Of a stretch of 64,000 nt of DNA, positions 32,211 to 45,309 are shown piece by piece. The position numbers and the translations under genes were made by a program. The stretch is from Episyrphus balteatus (lineage: Eukaryota; Arthropoda; Insecta; Diptera; Syrphidae): contig NC_079137.1 of the NCBI RefSeq assembly GCF_945859705.1, positions 71,632,277-71,696,276 on the forward strand, given 5' to 3'. The first letter of the stretch is position 1. The number at the start of each line of letters is the position of its first letter. The notes under the pieces were generated by a model. The model was not told the DNA's origin. It saw only the letters and a list, made by a program, of their open reading frames with translations, and did not search any database.

Positions 32211-35200
32211 TATACATTTTAAAAGTATAGGTCGTTCACAAAAAAATGTTGATATAATTTCAAATTTGTAAAGGCTTTGCATATTAAAAATGCAACTGTC
32301 ACATCATTAATAAAAAATTCTCATGCAAATAAGTTTTCAGGAAAGTATTTTATTTTGAACTCATCCAACCAAAATAGTCTATGAATCAACCCTTTTTAAT
32401 AAAACTTCTATAATATTTATTAATTCAAATCAATTTACACACAAAAGTATTTCAAAACTCTTTTTCACTTAACTTCCTGACACTTTCGTAAATTACCCCA
32501 CCTGCCTTTAGGGTTATTTCAATCACAAACACGAATAAAAACACACAACTTGTTATCTTTTCCATCCCTCTATAATTTACAATAAACGAATCATTTTCGG
32601 GCTGATTGCACTCCTGTGGCAAGAAGCTAATCGAAAACAATTTATTTTCGGCTTCCAACCACAATTACTATAAAGGCTGTGTCCTGTCCATCCTTCGGTT
32701 GGGGAGTAGGTTACACTGTATAGATATAGATTTTATATATAAAGAATGTGATACACGTAATTTTCCGGACGTTATTTTCTGTGTGTTTGAAAAGTACCAA
32801 CACCAAAGCAAACACCATCTGCAATTTCACGGTGGTAGCTGGGTTAAAAGTAGACTACTTACAAATCTACGCTGCGCTGCTGTCCTCCCACCACTCTAGT
32901 TTATGTGTGTGATTGATAGATTGATTGATTGATTAAATAATTTTCTAATGACTTGGCTTCTATATCGATTTAATGAGAATTATGTTGCTTTCAATTTAAT
33001 GAACTAACAATAACTTACAAACAAATTCAAAAGGACCTCAAAGTGTGTCAGTCTTGTTTGGAAGCAACAGAAACAGGATGAAACTGATATTGATTCAAAC
33101 ATTCAATCAAATTGTCCTTATTATAAAATTTTAAAATTGAATTTTCAATTTTTTGTCATCAATTTAAAGAAAAAAAAAAGAAACAAAAAAGTATTGAATT
33201 TTGACGAAGGACAAAAAAAGTTATACAAAGAGTTTTTCTAAAATAATTAAAGTTTCTTTTTTGTTTTGTCATTTTTTTGTTGTTCTCTTTTTTTTTTCTA
33301 AAAATAAAAAATGTGCTCATAAGGAATTTCTATCCTCGTGCGTTGTCAAAGGACCTTTAACTTTTCTTTTGCTATCAAAGCGTTTGATGTGACAGCCATT
33401 TTGTACTCAAACTTTTTAACGCTCATTATCTTGATTTTGTTAGTTCCCCTTTTAAGTGACCAGAAATACCTATTTCCTCTTAAAAAAAGGACCAATATTC
33501 CACTTGGTCTGGCCTTTGAATCTACTCTGCTCATTCAAGGATAAAACTTTGAAAAAAAAAAAATGAAAAATCCTAAATAATTTCTTAGTCTCTTCCGCCC
33601 GATGTGATGGCGACCGGTAAATGTGTGTTGGTGATGGATATTTGTTTGTGTATTTGTGTATGAGGAGGATAAACTCAACACCATTTTTCTATGAAGTTAT
33701 TTTCATCAATGACCATCAGGAAAACAAAAAAGAAGAAGAGACCAAAAAAAAAAGGAATAAAACAAATCCAAACGACTTCAAACGTATAGACTGCTTCCGG
33801 TCCTTTTATTTTCTTGTTGAGTCCTTTGGCATACAAATTCACATTGGTTTGATGAACTGGAAAAAATGGATGAATGTTTTTTTTTTTCTGTTTTGATGTT
33901 GTTTGAGGTGACAGACACTCTGGCACCTCAAAAGAATTTAGTTACACAAAAAAAGGGCCTCCTTAGTTGGTGTTGAGCCGTAATTATCCTTACCACTTTT
34001 CACTTATATATACATGTATCCACTTTTGTGTATTCCACAAACTAACAAACAATTACACTTCTTTTCTTCAAACCAAAAGGGATTTGATTGACATTTTAGT
34101 TTCCTTCGATGAGTGTTTATTAAACGTTTCCTCTGTGGTTTTATTTTTTTCTCTCTCTTTATCTTTTTTTTTTTATTTCATTCGTTATACTTGCCCTTAA
34201 GCCTATTAAACAATCAGGATCCGAAAACCTTGACTGAAGCTATATAGCATGCAAAACTAAACTAATGGGTAAGAAGGATGCGGAATGAAAGTCCTTCCTT
34301 CTTCAATTGAAACACTAATGATATGTTTAAATTTAATTTTCTCCTCTAAAGAGTCCTTTTTCAGTTTTCCTATTTTTTGATTTTCTAGTTTATTTCAAAG
34401 AAAGAGAGTGAGAAGAGATTGATAGAGAGAGTGACTTGGAGTGTCCTTCGATGATCCTTCCGTTTTTTGTCGTGTTGGCTTTATTTTATATATATTTTTT
34501 AGATTTTCTTCTATTTGTGTTTTCATTCTTGGTGGAAATAGAAGAGGGTGAGTGAAGTAGAAGTTGAGTCCCTTTGTGGTTTTCTTTTTTTTTCTGCTTC
34601 CGCAAGCTTTAACTAATTCGATTGAGCATTTTTTCTTCTCTTTCTCTTTTACTTCATTCATTCACACAAAAAATAAAAAATTCTTATTTATTTGGTTAAG
34701 GTTTTTTTGGAAAAAATGTGTTCATAAGCGTAAGCCTTCATAATTCTTATTGCTTCTTGTTATAATGAAGGGCGAAAGAAAAATTATTCTGACCGGAAGT
34801 GAAAAGTTGGATTTTTGAAAAAAAATGAAGATGGAATGAGAATAAAAAAGTCCTGAGGGTTTTCATCACATTTTTTTTTTTTTTTTTGTTTTTAAATCTT
34901 GAAATGAATTTTTATTCTCGATTTAAACCATTTGGGATATAATTTACGTTAACGTTGTTTTTGTTGTTTTGAATTTTGGACAGGGTTATTGAAATAATTA
35001 ATTCCTAGAAATTGTAATTACTAATTACCTTTAACTTACAAACGGGATTTTAAAAAGCAAAAAAAATATGATAGAGTCCCCTAAATAACGTTTATTTGTG
35101 ACACAAGCATGAAGCATTGAAAGAGTGGGTCAAGTTCATTTTGGATTCAGTTGACTAAATGAGGAAAGCCTTCAAAAGTTCAAAATTCAGTATCGAGTAG

Positions 35201-35815
35201 TCTGTATTGTATTTGAAAGTACATTATGTTAAAATTTACAAATGAAAGGCAGGGCCGAAGGAACCTGCTTTTAGAATTGAATATGCTTAAAGTTTTTTGT
35301 ATACAAATTTTGAAAAAATAAATAAAAATGAAATATAAATTTGTTCTTAAAAAACGAAAAGATCATGAATTTAACTAAAAAATGTTTTCAACATCACCAG
35401 AGTACAATCAATTATTCGTAGCTTGATGAACCTATTACGTCTCAAATATCAGTATAAAATTATTATTTATAAAAAAAGTGGTCCAATGTGCCTTCCCTGT
35501 GGTATGCTTCAATTATATTGTATCCAGGAAACTGAATATCCCTTCCCTATGTAATGCAGTATAATGAAAAATGCTGGTTTTACTTCTAAAAATCAAATTG
35601 AATGCAAATTTTTAAAATTCGATACATCTTTGGCCACAATAGCAAGAACAAAGTCTTCAGTTTTTTCTTATTTATTTTTCTTATTTTACTTATTTGACTT
35701 AAATTAAATAAGCTCCTTATTATGTAAAATATTCTATGCACCTACAACTATATTCCAAGTTCCTTTGATATTCATTTGCAACCATTCCCATCAAATTCTT
35801 TTACATTTTTGTAGG
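32211..35815. other. Mostly unique non-coding sequence rich in AAGGAC/GTCCTT
   Basis: No gene is supported. Small frames at 32,606-32,899, 33,338-33,544 and 33,621-33,896 lack family features. A (GATT)n stretch lies at about 32,913-32,934. The six-base word AAGGAC or its complement appears often, for example at 33,030, 33,205, 33,349, 33,486, 33,800, 33,821, 34,289, 34,351 and 34,442. Low repeat content suggests intron or flank of a real gene. Confidence 0.4.
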
Positions 35816-38800
35816 TACCAAAAAAAAAAAAAAAAAAACAAAGTTATTCCAAAAAAAGATCATAATACACAACACCCTCCGGTAAAGAGTCCTTCAAAAT
35901 ATGGTATAACCATGTAACACCATTCTCATACAACATTTCTATATAGGTAATATTTTCTCATCAAAGACTAACTTAAAGCACCTACCCAAAAAAATTATAT
36001 CTTCATCAAATTTGTATATTTTATACTCTCACCTTATAAAATATATTTTCATTCCCCAAAAGTACGCTAGGCACTTCATATATTTTCTCACAGAAAAAAA
36101 AAAAATAATAACAAAAAAATATTCACCAAAAACTAAAGTCACCCTTCATGGTTTCTTTTTCCTAAAAATATATAAAGCCCCTCTCCAAATATGGTTTTAT
36201 TCAAATATAAATCCACTTGTATCCTTCGTCCCGAATTTTTTTTTCTTTTGAAAAAAAAAAAAAATGAAATAATTTGAAAAAAGTGATATATGGGATTATT
36301 TTTGCAGAGCTCCTTATGTTAGGTACCCTCTACCTACATACATATGTATGTGTTTATAATGCGGATATATCTCAGGGGAACAACTCAATAAGAATATTAA
36401 AAAAAAAAAAAAAAATGCGGGAGTAAGTTTTAATGTGTGTTGGTATGTGTGGTAGCACAGTGAACATATAAGCAACATCATCCCTTTAAGCATAGTAATA
36501 TGTTGATGGTATAAAAGACGAAAATGAGCGAAGGTAGGAGGGAAACTACACATTCACATAAGCCCACCTTTGAGCAGGACAAGGAGAAAGCCTTGACTTA
36601 AATTGACTTCAATTCAGTTAAACGATCTCATACTCTCTTCAAAGCTTGCACCATAACGTGCTCTACAATATCCAACCGTATAAAATGAGAAAGTATAGGG
36701 CAGCAGCGGTAAAACTGAAGAAGGAAAAAAAAACAAGTAGAAGAAAAAAAAAAGTTACTCATACACCAAGTAGTACGTGCTGTATGTTAAAACTATAAAT
36801 CCAACTACGTGCAGGACTAAATAGAGTGTTACTTCATTTTGTGTTTGAAGGCAAGGTGTATCAGCAACATGATATTCCTTGGGCTTAAAAGGATAACAAA
36901 AAATACAAAAAGCAAGGATTTTTCTCTCCTTTCTCTCGCTCTGTCAAAAATTTTTGCGTGTTTTTTTTTATATTATTTGTTTGGTTGAATATGCATAACC
37001 TCCACCAGGATAATGATGCGTTTTTCCACTAATGATGATGAGAAAGGTTTTAATATTATTTATGTACGTATGTCGTTCATATGTGTGCTTGTGTGTGTCC
37101 TTTTCCTGACAATCATTGTTTTTATGATTTTTCATTATTGCTGTTGCATTATAACAGCAGAAGCAGAAATACCAGCAGAAGGAGCAGCAAGCATTTTTTT
37201 ATATATAATGGCAGGATAACAGCAAAAAGTACTGTCGTGTGTTTTTGCGGTTTTCGTTTATAAAAATATAAAATGTTGTTCGATTTTTATTTATCAGAGC
37301 AAAACACAGAAATTATTATTAATTTTTTTTTCTTGCATTTTTTTTTTTTTATTATTTTCATTGTATATTCTGTTTTTTGTTGTTGTTTTATTATTCTTGT
37401 TGTTGTATAGATATATTTATTTATCTGAGGTTTCCACCACATGCCGCATCGTTCAGTGGTTTTTATGGGAAAGAGGGCGAAATAATAAATTATTATTCTG
37501 TGAATTTTGCTGTTTGTTGTTCGAGTGTGTTGCTGGTCTCTATATATGTGTTTAAGTTACAGAGAAAGCTTAAAATGGCAAATTGGAAGGGAAGAGGCAA
37601 TCTCAATGTGTACAGGGGAGAGGTATAGTATAATGGCTTGTTCGAGTGGAAAATTCAATTTCAATTTAATAAATTCGATTCAATAGACATCGTTTAGAAT
37701 GGTATTCATTATAATTATTATTATTTATTTATTTTTTATTGGAAATTCCATTAAATTATTTTAGTCAGGTTTTTTTGGTTTTATTATAATTTTTTAATTT
37801 GTATTAAAAAAAAAAAAATAGATACAGCAAAAATATTATCTTTTTTTAAGTTGAATTTTGTGTTGTTTTAATTTGGATTTCATTAACTGGTGTTTTGCTT
37901 TCCATTGATTTAATATTTTTTCTGGGTATTTATAGAAAAAAATGTATAAAAGTATCTAAATTTGCATTCAAAATTAAATTTGGTGCTATTTTTGAAAATT
38001 GACTTTATTAACGTGGAAAATTTGTTTGTGTTGTTTTTTTTTTTTTTTTTGTTCATTAAAAAAAAACTTGTTTATTTATTTGTTTAAATGAAAATCATTG
38101 TTTAAATTTTATTATTCATGGAAAAGTTAAACCCACTCAATCGAAAAATGAATATTTTAACAGGGAATTAACTAACCTTCAAATAATCAAGCCAGTTAAC
38201 ATAAAAAATTAAAATTTTTTTGTACTGATTTAAATGTGATAAACTTGTGAAATATTACCTTTTTGTAAATAATGCCTTTGTAAATATTTTTCTTTTGAGC
38301 TTTCATACAATGAAAACACATTTAAAAACTGTTTTAAACTTATTTGTTTTACAAGTGTTTGTAATTCTTCGTAACCTTTTAAATTCATTTTGTTGAGTTT
38401 ATAACATAACTTTTTTCAATTAAATTTTGTCCATAATTTTCAATTAGGTTTCTATTTGTTAAAAAAAAGAATGGTTTTGATTTTGGAAAATTCCCAGATT
38501 TCAATTTCGACCAGGCTTTCGGTTCTATTTAAATACATAAAAATATCGTTGCAATTAACGATTTTATTGGATCGCCGTATGCTACATGTTTTTATTTTTC
38601 TCAAGATCAAGACAAAATTGTTTTGTGAAGAACTTTTCTAACATCTCCTTTTACAAAAATGAAGCATCCAATTGAAAAAAAAATATTCGCTTAGAAAATA
38701 TACTAAACATTTTTTTTTTCCAACTTGACATAATATAAAAAACCTCTTATGACCAAATTTTTACCTATTTTTTTAGCCAAAAATTCAGGTCACCATTTTA

Positions 38801-39157
38801 TTTTACAATATAAAAATAGAAAAGTAAAAAAAAAAAAACATTTTCTCAAAGCAATTTATCATTCCCTCTTCAAAAAACTTAGATATTCCGCATTCAAATA
38901 GGTATAAAATTAAACTTGTAGATGTTTTCTCTCCATAAAAAATATAAAAAAAAAAACTTTCTTATCTTATTGCCATCACCAAATGAGACTGAATTTGTCT
39001 TGTCTTGTATTTTTTATATTTCATTTTACTTTTACAGATGGTTTCTCAATTTAACTAAAGTCTCGCCAGTTTTCTCTCTTACAAACTTTAACTAACTTTT
39101 TCAAGTATGTATTTCTTTTTTTTTCTAACTTTTTCTTTTTTTTTTATACATTTTCAG
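35816..39157. other. Mostly unique non-coding sequence
   Basis: Contains several A or T runs (35,821, 36,244, 36,399, 38,035), the palindrome ACATACATATGTATGT near 36,337, and a stretch of ATGATG and CAGCAGAAG words at 37,013-37,200. Frames at 37,013-37,219 and 37,361-37,628 are hydrophobic but overlap and show no family. Confidence 0.4.
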
Positions 39158-40244
39158 ATTGAAGAAGTTCAATAAATGAAACAAATTTCTCTTCAACCAA
39201 AACTAGCAGTAAAATTGAACAAAAATAAATTAAAGAAAGAGAAAAGAAGAAGAAAGAAAAAAACCCCTCCGAGGAAACTTTTTAAATAAAGAAACCACAA
39301 AAAACTAGAGCAAAAAGTCAAGAAACTCATACTTGTACGTAATATTCACCAAGGAACTCACTCTCTAGCCATTAACTGAACTATTAATGCCCATATAGAA
39401 CATCATTCGTCTGGGTAACCAAAAAAAAAGAGGCGACGAACAACCCACCATCACCATCACTGACATCATCACCACCAAACCAACACCATCATCCGGCAGA
39501 GGCCCATTACTCCTGGACTTTTGTCCTCTCCTTAAGTTCCTCCCAAAGAAATATACCATTAAACTTGGCTAAGCAATAATTTTGTCTCCCTTTTTCCTTT
39601 CTTGCTGTCGTAGTAAGTTTTTGGAAGGACGAACTCCGATTCTGTATAGCTCCAGGACCTCATGTACCAGCAGACAACGACGAAGAACAAACTATAGGAA
39701 TATGGGGATGTCATTATACTGTAATTCATTATAGTGAAGATATATACAATATAGAGAGTACACAAGGACTACACGCTTAGAGGACAAGGACAAGACAAGA
39801 AAACAACGCTCTGCTTTGAAATTCGTTGTCATAACGTTGTACTAGAACACATCACACATCTTCAAGAGAGCGTGTGTATGTGGATGGTCCTTGCACAAAG
39901 ATAAATGGATTGTCATATGAAAATAGTCCTTTTGCTTTTTCAACTCCTTCCAAGCAACATTATCAACATTATCAACAGGAACAAACAAGTCCTTCTCGGC
40001 AGGAGCAGTAACAGTAGCGACAGCGAACATTAAAAATTACAACCAAACACCTTTTGCTTTGGAACACACATAAAAGATACAAAACGTCGTGAAGTAGTCT
40101 GGTCACTTGGGAGTCGAGACTCTGTCTAAGATTGCTCACAAGGATCATAGAATAATTTTAAAGACACAGAAGAAAACAAACAGAGCCCCCAAACAAAAAA
40201 TACACAGAATTACAAAACTTTGAAAGGAAAATTCCCAAGAGTAG
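39158..40244 (+). other. Candidate untranslated exon or alternative first exon
   Basis: A T-rich tract followed by TACATTTTCAG could be a 3' splice site just before this stretch, and another TTTTACAG lies at 39,037. The sequence then turns A/C-rich (CAACCCACCATCACCATCAC, AGGACAAGGACAAGAC), unlike the AT-rich flanks. It ends CAAGAGTAG before GTAAGC (donor GT at 40,245-40,246). All frames have frequent stops, so it would be non-coding. A TATATACAATATAGAG segment near 39,739 could be a core promoter instead, giving a shorter first exon. The support is signals and composition only. Confidence 0.3.
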
Positions 40245-41209
40245 GTAAGCAGGATTCATTTACAAGATTTAGATTGTATGTATTCATCTTTGAATAAACA
40301 AAAAAGACGAAAAAAGAAACACACCGAAACTTCAGTTCAGAGAGATGCAATTTTTTTGGAGGATGAGGTGAATGTATCTGAAAGCATTCCGCTTGGATGC
40401 TCTCTTGTGAATGAAATAGTGTGCTCCTCCTTCGTTTTTGCATCTCTCTGGGAAAAAGGATTTGTTTTGTTTTTTTTTTTTTTTTGATAATTCCTTCGTT
40501 CCTTTTATATCCTTTTTTCTCTTAATATTTTTTTCCTTTCTTCTTCTTTAATTTGAAATTGTTTTTATTCTCCTCTTGTTTCCTTTTTTTTGTTCATCAT
40601 ATTTTTTTTACGTCATATATCCTGCGACTTCAAAAAGATTTGAATTATATAAAATAAAAAAAAAATAACATCAGATGGGATTTTAAATTCCAAGGATTTC
40701 CCAGTTGGTTTTTGTCTTTTTGATCTGTTCTCGTCGCCGTTCTTTGCTCCTTGTTTGTTGTATGTTTGTACTTATATCCTTGCACTCATTTTATTTATTT
40801 ATTGTTATTTACCATGTATTGTACGAAAAGTAGTTACTTGTAATGGGAAAGTAGGGAAAAATGTATATTTATTAATTTAATATGATGCAACAGTCAGTCA
40901 TCAGCATCACAAAACAACACACGGGAAAGTCGCAGTAGAATGTGACAAATACTATTATCGTGAACTCAGGTGGAATTGTGCAACCACATGCTGGTTGAGT
41001 TGTTGCTGCTTTGAGATTTATATAATAGGTATTAACATTTAATCCTGTTTTTTATTTATTTATTTTTTTTTTTGTTAGAGTTGATGCTTTTGACTTGGAA
41101 ATATAATTAAAAACATTTGAAATTACGAGAAATGAAAAAAAAAAAAAACGTTTTAAGATTGTGTAACAATTTTTTCTTTTAAAATTTTTTTCACAAATTT
41201 TTTTTTATG
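40245..41209. other. Non-coding sequence
   Basis: T-rich near 40,465-40,620, then unique sequence around 40,680-41,020. No gene seen. Confidence 0.45.
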
Positions 41210-42240
41210 AAAACTCCTTATTCTTGCGTTCTATCTTAAATGCAACGTTTTTACAAAATTTCATTAGGGTGACCCATCAATTCTGTTTTCACTAAGAAAA
41301 AAACACCTTTTTAATCATGATATTCTTATAGACACTTTATTTTCTTGTTTCTAATCTAAAATAACATAATTGCTGAATTTTAATAGGGTACCACTATTAT
41401 TACTTATTTTTTTTTTCAAAATACCCACATTTTCTCTACACCTAAAAAAAACACCCTTTTACAAGAAAAAATAAATTTTATAAAATATAGGCATATTTTA
41501 TTCGTAATTCCCATGGGAAAGACAAAGTTTTTAATAAATTTCGTAAGGGTATCTACCTTTTATACCACTGATTTGTATCGTATTTTACTTATTTAACAAA
41601 AAACACCATTTTGACTAAAATATTTTAAAGACTGCATAGATTCATGGTTCCTGTTATAAATGAAACATTTCTACCAATTTTCATTGGTGTAACATTTTTG
41701 TCCAAGTTTTTATGGTAGGTAGGTACTAATTCCGAAATTCATCATTTATTTAAAAAAATAACACTCTTCCACTCAAAATAACTTTGTAAACTTTTTAAGT
41801 TCTTAGTTCTGATAACAAAAGAAACTTTTTAACCTAGTTTAATAATTTATAAAAGTTATGTTACATTTCTTACACTTAATACTCAAGCCATAAAAAAAAA
41901 CACCCTTTCACAAAAAAATATTTTTAAGAATTTTTTGAATCCTTTGTCCCTGCTTTATCTAAAACCTTCATTCCGAATTCACATGTTTTTCGCCTATATA
42001 TTTTACCTTTTGAGTGTTGAAGTAAAAAAACAAGCACCCTTGTTTTTAATCGGCAATAACTTTTTTAGAGCAATTGTATTGACTTTATTTTTATGTCATT
42101 AGATTCAGCATCAAAAAATACCTTAAAAACATGTGTCATGTGATGATATTCCACAAATTCACCTCACATTCACTTCCCTCTTTTCCGCGAAAAACACCTT
42201 TCCACACAATTTTTTTTATAGATTTTTTGACGTGATAACG
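41210..42240 (+). repeat. ~150-bp diverged tandem repeat, array B (about 7 units)
   Basis: A box of the form AAAAAACACCCTTTY recurs at about 41,296, 41,449, 41,602, 41,753, 41,890, 42,035 and 42,190. The spacing is 153, 153, 151, 137, 145 and 155. Between boxes come a TTTAAA/GATTTTTT block, a CTTGTTTCTAATCTAAAAT-type block and a CCAATTTTCATTGGTGTAAC-type block. Homologous units form array A at 13,565. The unit length is close to a nucleosome repeat. Units differ strongly, so the array is old. Confidence 0.8.
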
Positions 42241-42403
42241 TCTTATAAATCGATGAACCAAGGCAGCCACCACAAAAAAGTGACGCCATTTTCTAGCGTT
42301 ACACTCTCGCACTTTCGCAGTGCGGCAAAAAATTTAAATTCAAAATTAAAAATAAACTATTAGAGATACAAAAATCTCCTAAAGCTTATTTGAAAGATAA
42401 TAA

Positions 42404-43110
42404 CACGGTGCGACACTGAAAATACACCCGAGAAATAACATAGTGTAGGCTGTTCGTATGGTCGAATAATGCATAAAAATATTTTTGTTATATTTTTGGA
42501 ACCCTCCATTTTTTTTTTATTTACAAAAAACCATTTTTACAGACCTTACGATGTAATCTATCAATATTTCAGTCATTTTTCTAACAACTCTCAATATGTT
42601 ATATGTTTTTGGAAAGAGGATTTCCAGACCTTTTGAATGATGTATATAAGTCTATTGTTTAAACAAATTAAGTGTATATATATATATATATTTGTGCCTA
42701 AATATATATTCTTTCAGAATATAACCTTACTTTATTTTTTTGTTTGTTTTATTTTGCAAAAAAAATTGGGTAAAGTTGAAAAAATTGGGAAAAAAATCAC
42801 TTTTTCAAGATTTGTGGGATAAAAACCTACACTTAATTTGTTTAAACAATAGACTTATATACATCATTCAAAAGGTCTGGAAATCCCCTTTCCAAAAACA
42901 TATAACATATTGAGAGTTGTTAGAAAAATGACTGAAATATTGATAGATTACATCGTAAGGTCTGTAAAAATGGTTTTTTGTAAATAAAAAAAAAATGGAG
43001 GGTTCCAAAAATATAACAAAAATATTTTTATGCATTATTCGACCATACGAACAGCCTACACTATGTTATTTCTCGGGTGTATTTTTTTTTTTTTATTTTG
43101 TAGCACAGTG
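42404..43110. mobile_element. Inverted-repeat element with ~265-bp arms
   Basis: Arms at about 42,421-42,674 and 42,828-43,080 are near-identical reverse complements, from ATACACCCGAGAAATAACAT to CAATAGACTTATATACATCA-type sequence. The spacer is about 150 bp and contains a TA dinucleotide run. Outside the arms, CACGGTGCGACA and, reversed, CACTGTGCTACA form imperfect ends, each bordered by TAA. The fold-back layout matches the 6-kb element, but the sequences are unrelated. No coding capacity. Confidence 0.8.
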
Positions 43111-45309
43111 TAATCTAAATCCTAATCCAAATGAAGGATTTTTAAAAATCCAGTTGATTGTTTTTGTTATAGATAGAGGAGACTGATTTAAGGATAACTG
43201 CATTTAAGAAAAAATTCTAAAAAATTTTGGAACTCCGCTATAACCTTTTGTTTGAACGTTGATCAGGTGTTGTGGGTATGACAAAATGTTGATTATGGGT
43301 AGGGCAAATTTTGTTTTGACAATTCTAAAGGTGCCAGGTTAAAGATGAAGGAAAAAAATTAGGTGTCTCATACGGATTTTTTCCCAACACTCTGCTTTTC
43401 GAAATATGAATTTTTGAAAAATACCTACTTTTTTAGGGGTATTTTTGGGTAGTTTTTGATTATTAGCTTTTTTTTGGAGCGTTCAAAAAATCTCACGTTA
43501 TATGAAACATGTAGGGTTGATAAATTCGCATATATGTGCAAAAAATTGGATTCGTTAAAAGAGTTTTGACTGAAAACGGAGAAAAATAAATTTTAAAAAA
43601 ACAGGTTTTTTGGCCGTTTTTAACCGATTTTCATCGTTTTTTTATTTTTACCTTTTTTTCTTTAATAGATAGAGGAATATTATATATGGAGTAACGTTAG
43701 ACCATGACTACGACTATATGTGTGCGAAATTTCAATCATCCCATCATCATCAATTTGTGTATCCCGAGAAACATTACACAATTTTGAGATAACTTAAAAT
43801 AAAATTTTAGAATTCAACAGGTTAAAACTTTTTACCAAGAGCAGATAGATTAAACATTTATGAGCATCCTGATACAATTACCTTTCAATTGGTATATTAC
43901 ACATAACGCTAGACTAACTACAAGCCACACAATGTCAAATCAAGAAACTTGCGAAAAACATCATACCACCAGTGAGTGGAGATCTGTTGCGCCATGAACA
44001 GCCACCAGGTATAAAATTTTGTATAGGTTGTTAGGGAAAAAATTCATTTAATAGCATGAGAACATAAAAATAAATGTTTTTTTGCTTTTTTTGATGAAAT
44101 TTTATCGAGTTTAAAAATTCTATCTTTTTATAGATTGTAAAAAAAAAAATGGATTTAATAGCGTGAGAAGATAAATTTACATGTTTTCTTTGCTTTTTTT
44201 TGATGAAAATGATTGTTTTAAATAAATTATTTTGATACTTTTTGTTCATTGTAAAAATTTAAAAATGATTTTATTTTTTAGAAGAAATATTTGGCTTTTA
44301 ATGGTATAATTTTTTTTGTGAGCTTTTAAAATAAAAAAATGAATATAATAAGAAAATGAAATGAAATGTATGTTAAATATTTTAAATCTTCAGTTGAATA
44401 TTCATGAACTCCTTTGATTACTTTTTTAAGAATGCTTGTACCTACCTGATGAATTTCTTTTTATCGATTCTTCATCATGCATGAAAAGTTTTTCATACCC
44501 ATTTTTATGCGAACATATGTACTTTTATATGACCTTAAACCTGTTTAAAACCAGTTTAATATGTTCTAGTTGAATGTACCCAATAGAATCCTAACTTTCT
44601 TAAAAGCAAGCTAACAAAAATGTATTTTAAAAAAATTGAAAGCCATTGAAACAGAAGTGGGTTAAGTTAAACAATTTTATTTCTAAACTTAATAGTTACT
44701 TACGCATACCTACACAACCAACACTCAACAACATTTAAAAGTATCTTTATTCATCAACATCATAATCATGTGGTTAATGTTTAGAATAGTGAATTCCATT
44801 ACTGCATTTTCCGTTGCATCATTTATTCCACTTCATACTTAGTTTGGTATACACACTCCATTCAGATTTGAAATTCTGCACGTGTTTGTGTATCCCGAGA
44901 AACATTACCAAACAACATCACAAAGTTATGCAAGTACTCGTTTATATTAGTCTTATAAAAATAAAAACAAGTAAATAAACAAAAACGGATATAGTTCTTC
45001 ATCATCACCATCATTCCCCAGGGTCGAATTATATCTATGTGTGTGATGCACAGGCACCCTACTAGCCTCGAGAAGATCAAATTTTTAAATTAGAGGAACA
45101 TAAATCAAGTAGTCAGTGAGTTTGAAAATATTTTCAATTTTAATAAGAGAAGTTAAAGTTCTTGAATCATTTAAAGCATGGTAAAAAATTTCTTCCTGAT
45201 CCGCCATTATTTTTGCAAATATTGCACCAACATTTTCAAATTAATTTTCATATCAACTTTATTGCAAAACCTATTGAAAAATGTTCGGACACAAAGAAGT
45301 CGTAAAATA
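43111..45309. other. Non-coding sequence with repeat fragments
   Basis: Holds a partial copy of dispersed repeat R at about 43,966-44,020 (GGAGATCTGTTGC and ACAGCCACCAG). A short tandem duplication at 44,036-44,214 shares ATTTAATAGCRTGAGAAXATAAA and TTTGCTTTTTTTGATGAAA. A 24-bp word beginning TTTGTGTATCCCGAGAAACA occurs at about 43,753 and again at 44,886. No gene seen. Confidence 0.5.
43966..44020. repeat. Dispersed repeat R, partial third copy
   Basis: GTGGAGATCTGTTGC followed by GCCATGAACAGCCACCAG corresponds to the block around 56,330-56,360 (reversed). Only about 55 bp are clearly alignable. Confidence 0.55.

Noticed and set aside
32088..32282. Minus-strand hydrophobic frame
   Set aside because: A Phe/Ile/Ser run produced by the A-rich simple repeat on the other strand.
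41210..42240. CRISPR-like regularly spaced repeats
   Set aside because: The boxes are imperfect, spacers are about 135 bp and homologous to each other, and the context is a eukaryotic genome. It is a diverged tandem repeat.
42133..42363. 76-residue frame
   Set aside because: It starts in the last units of the ~150-bp array and ends just before the fold-back element; no family seen.
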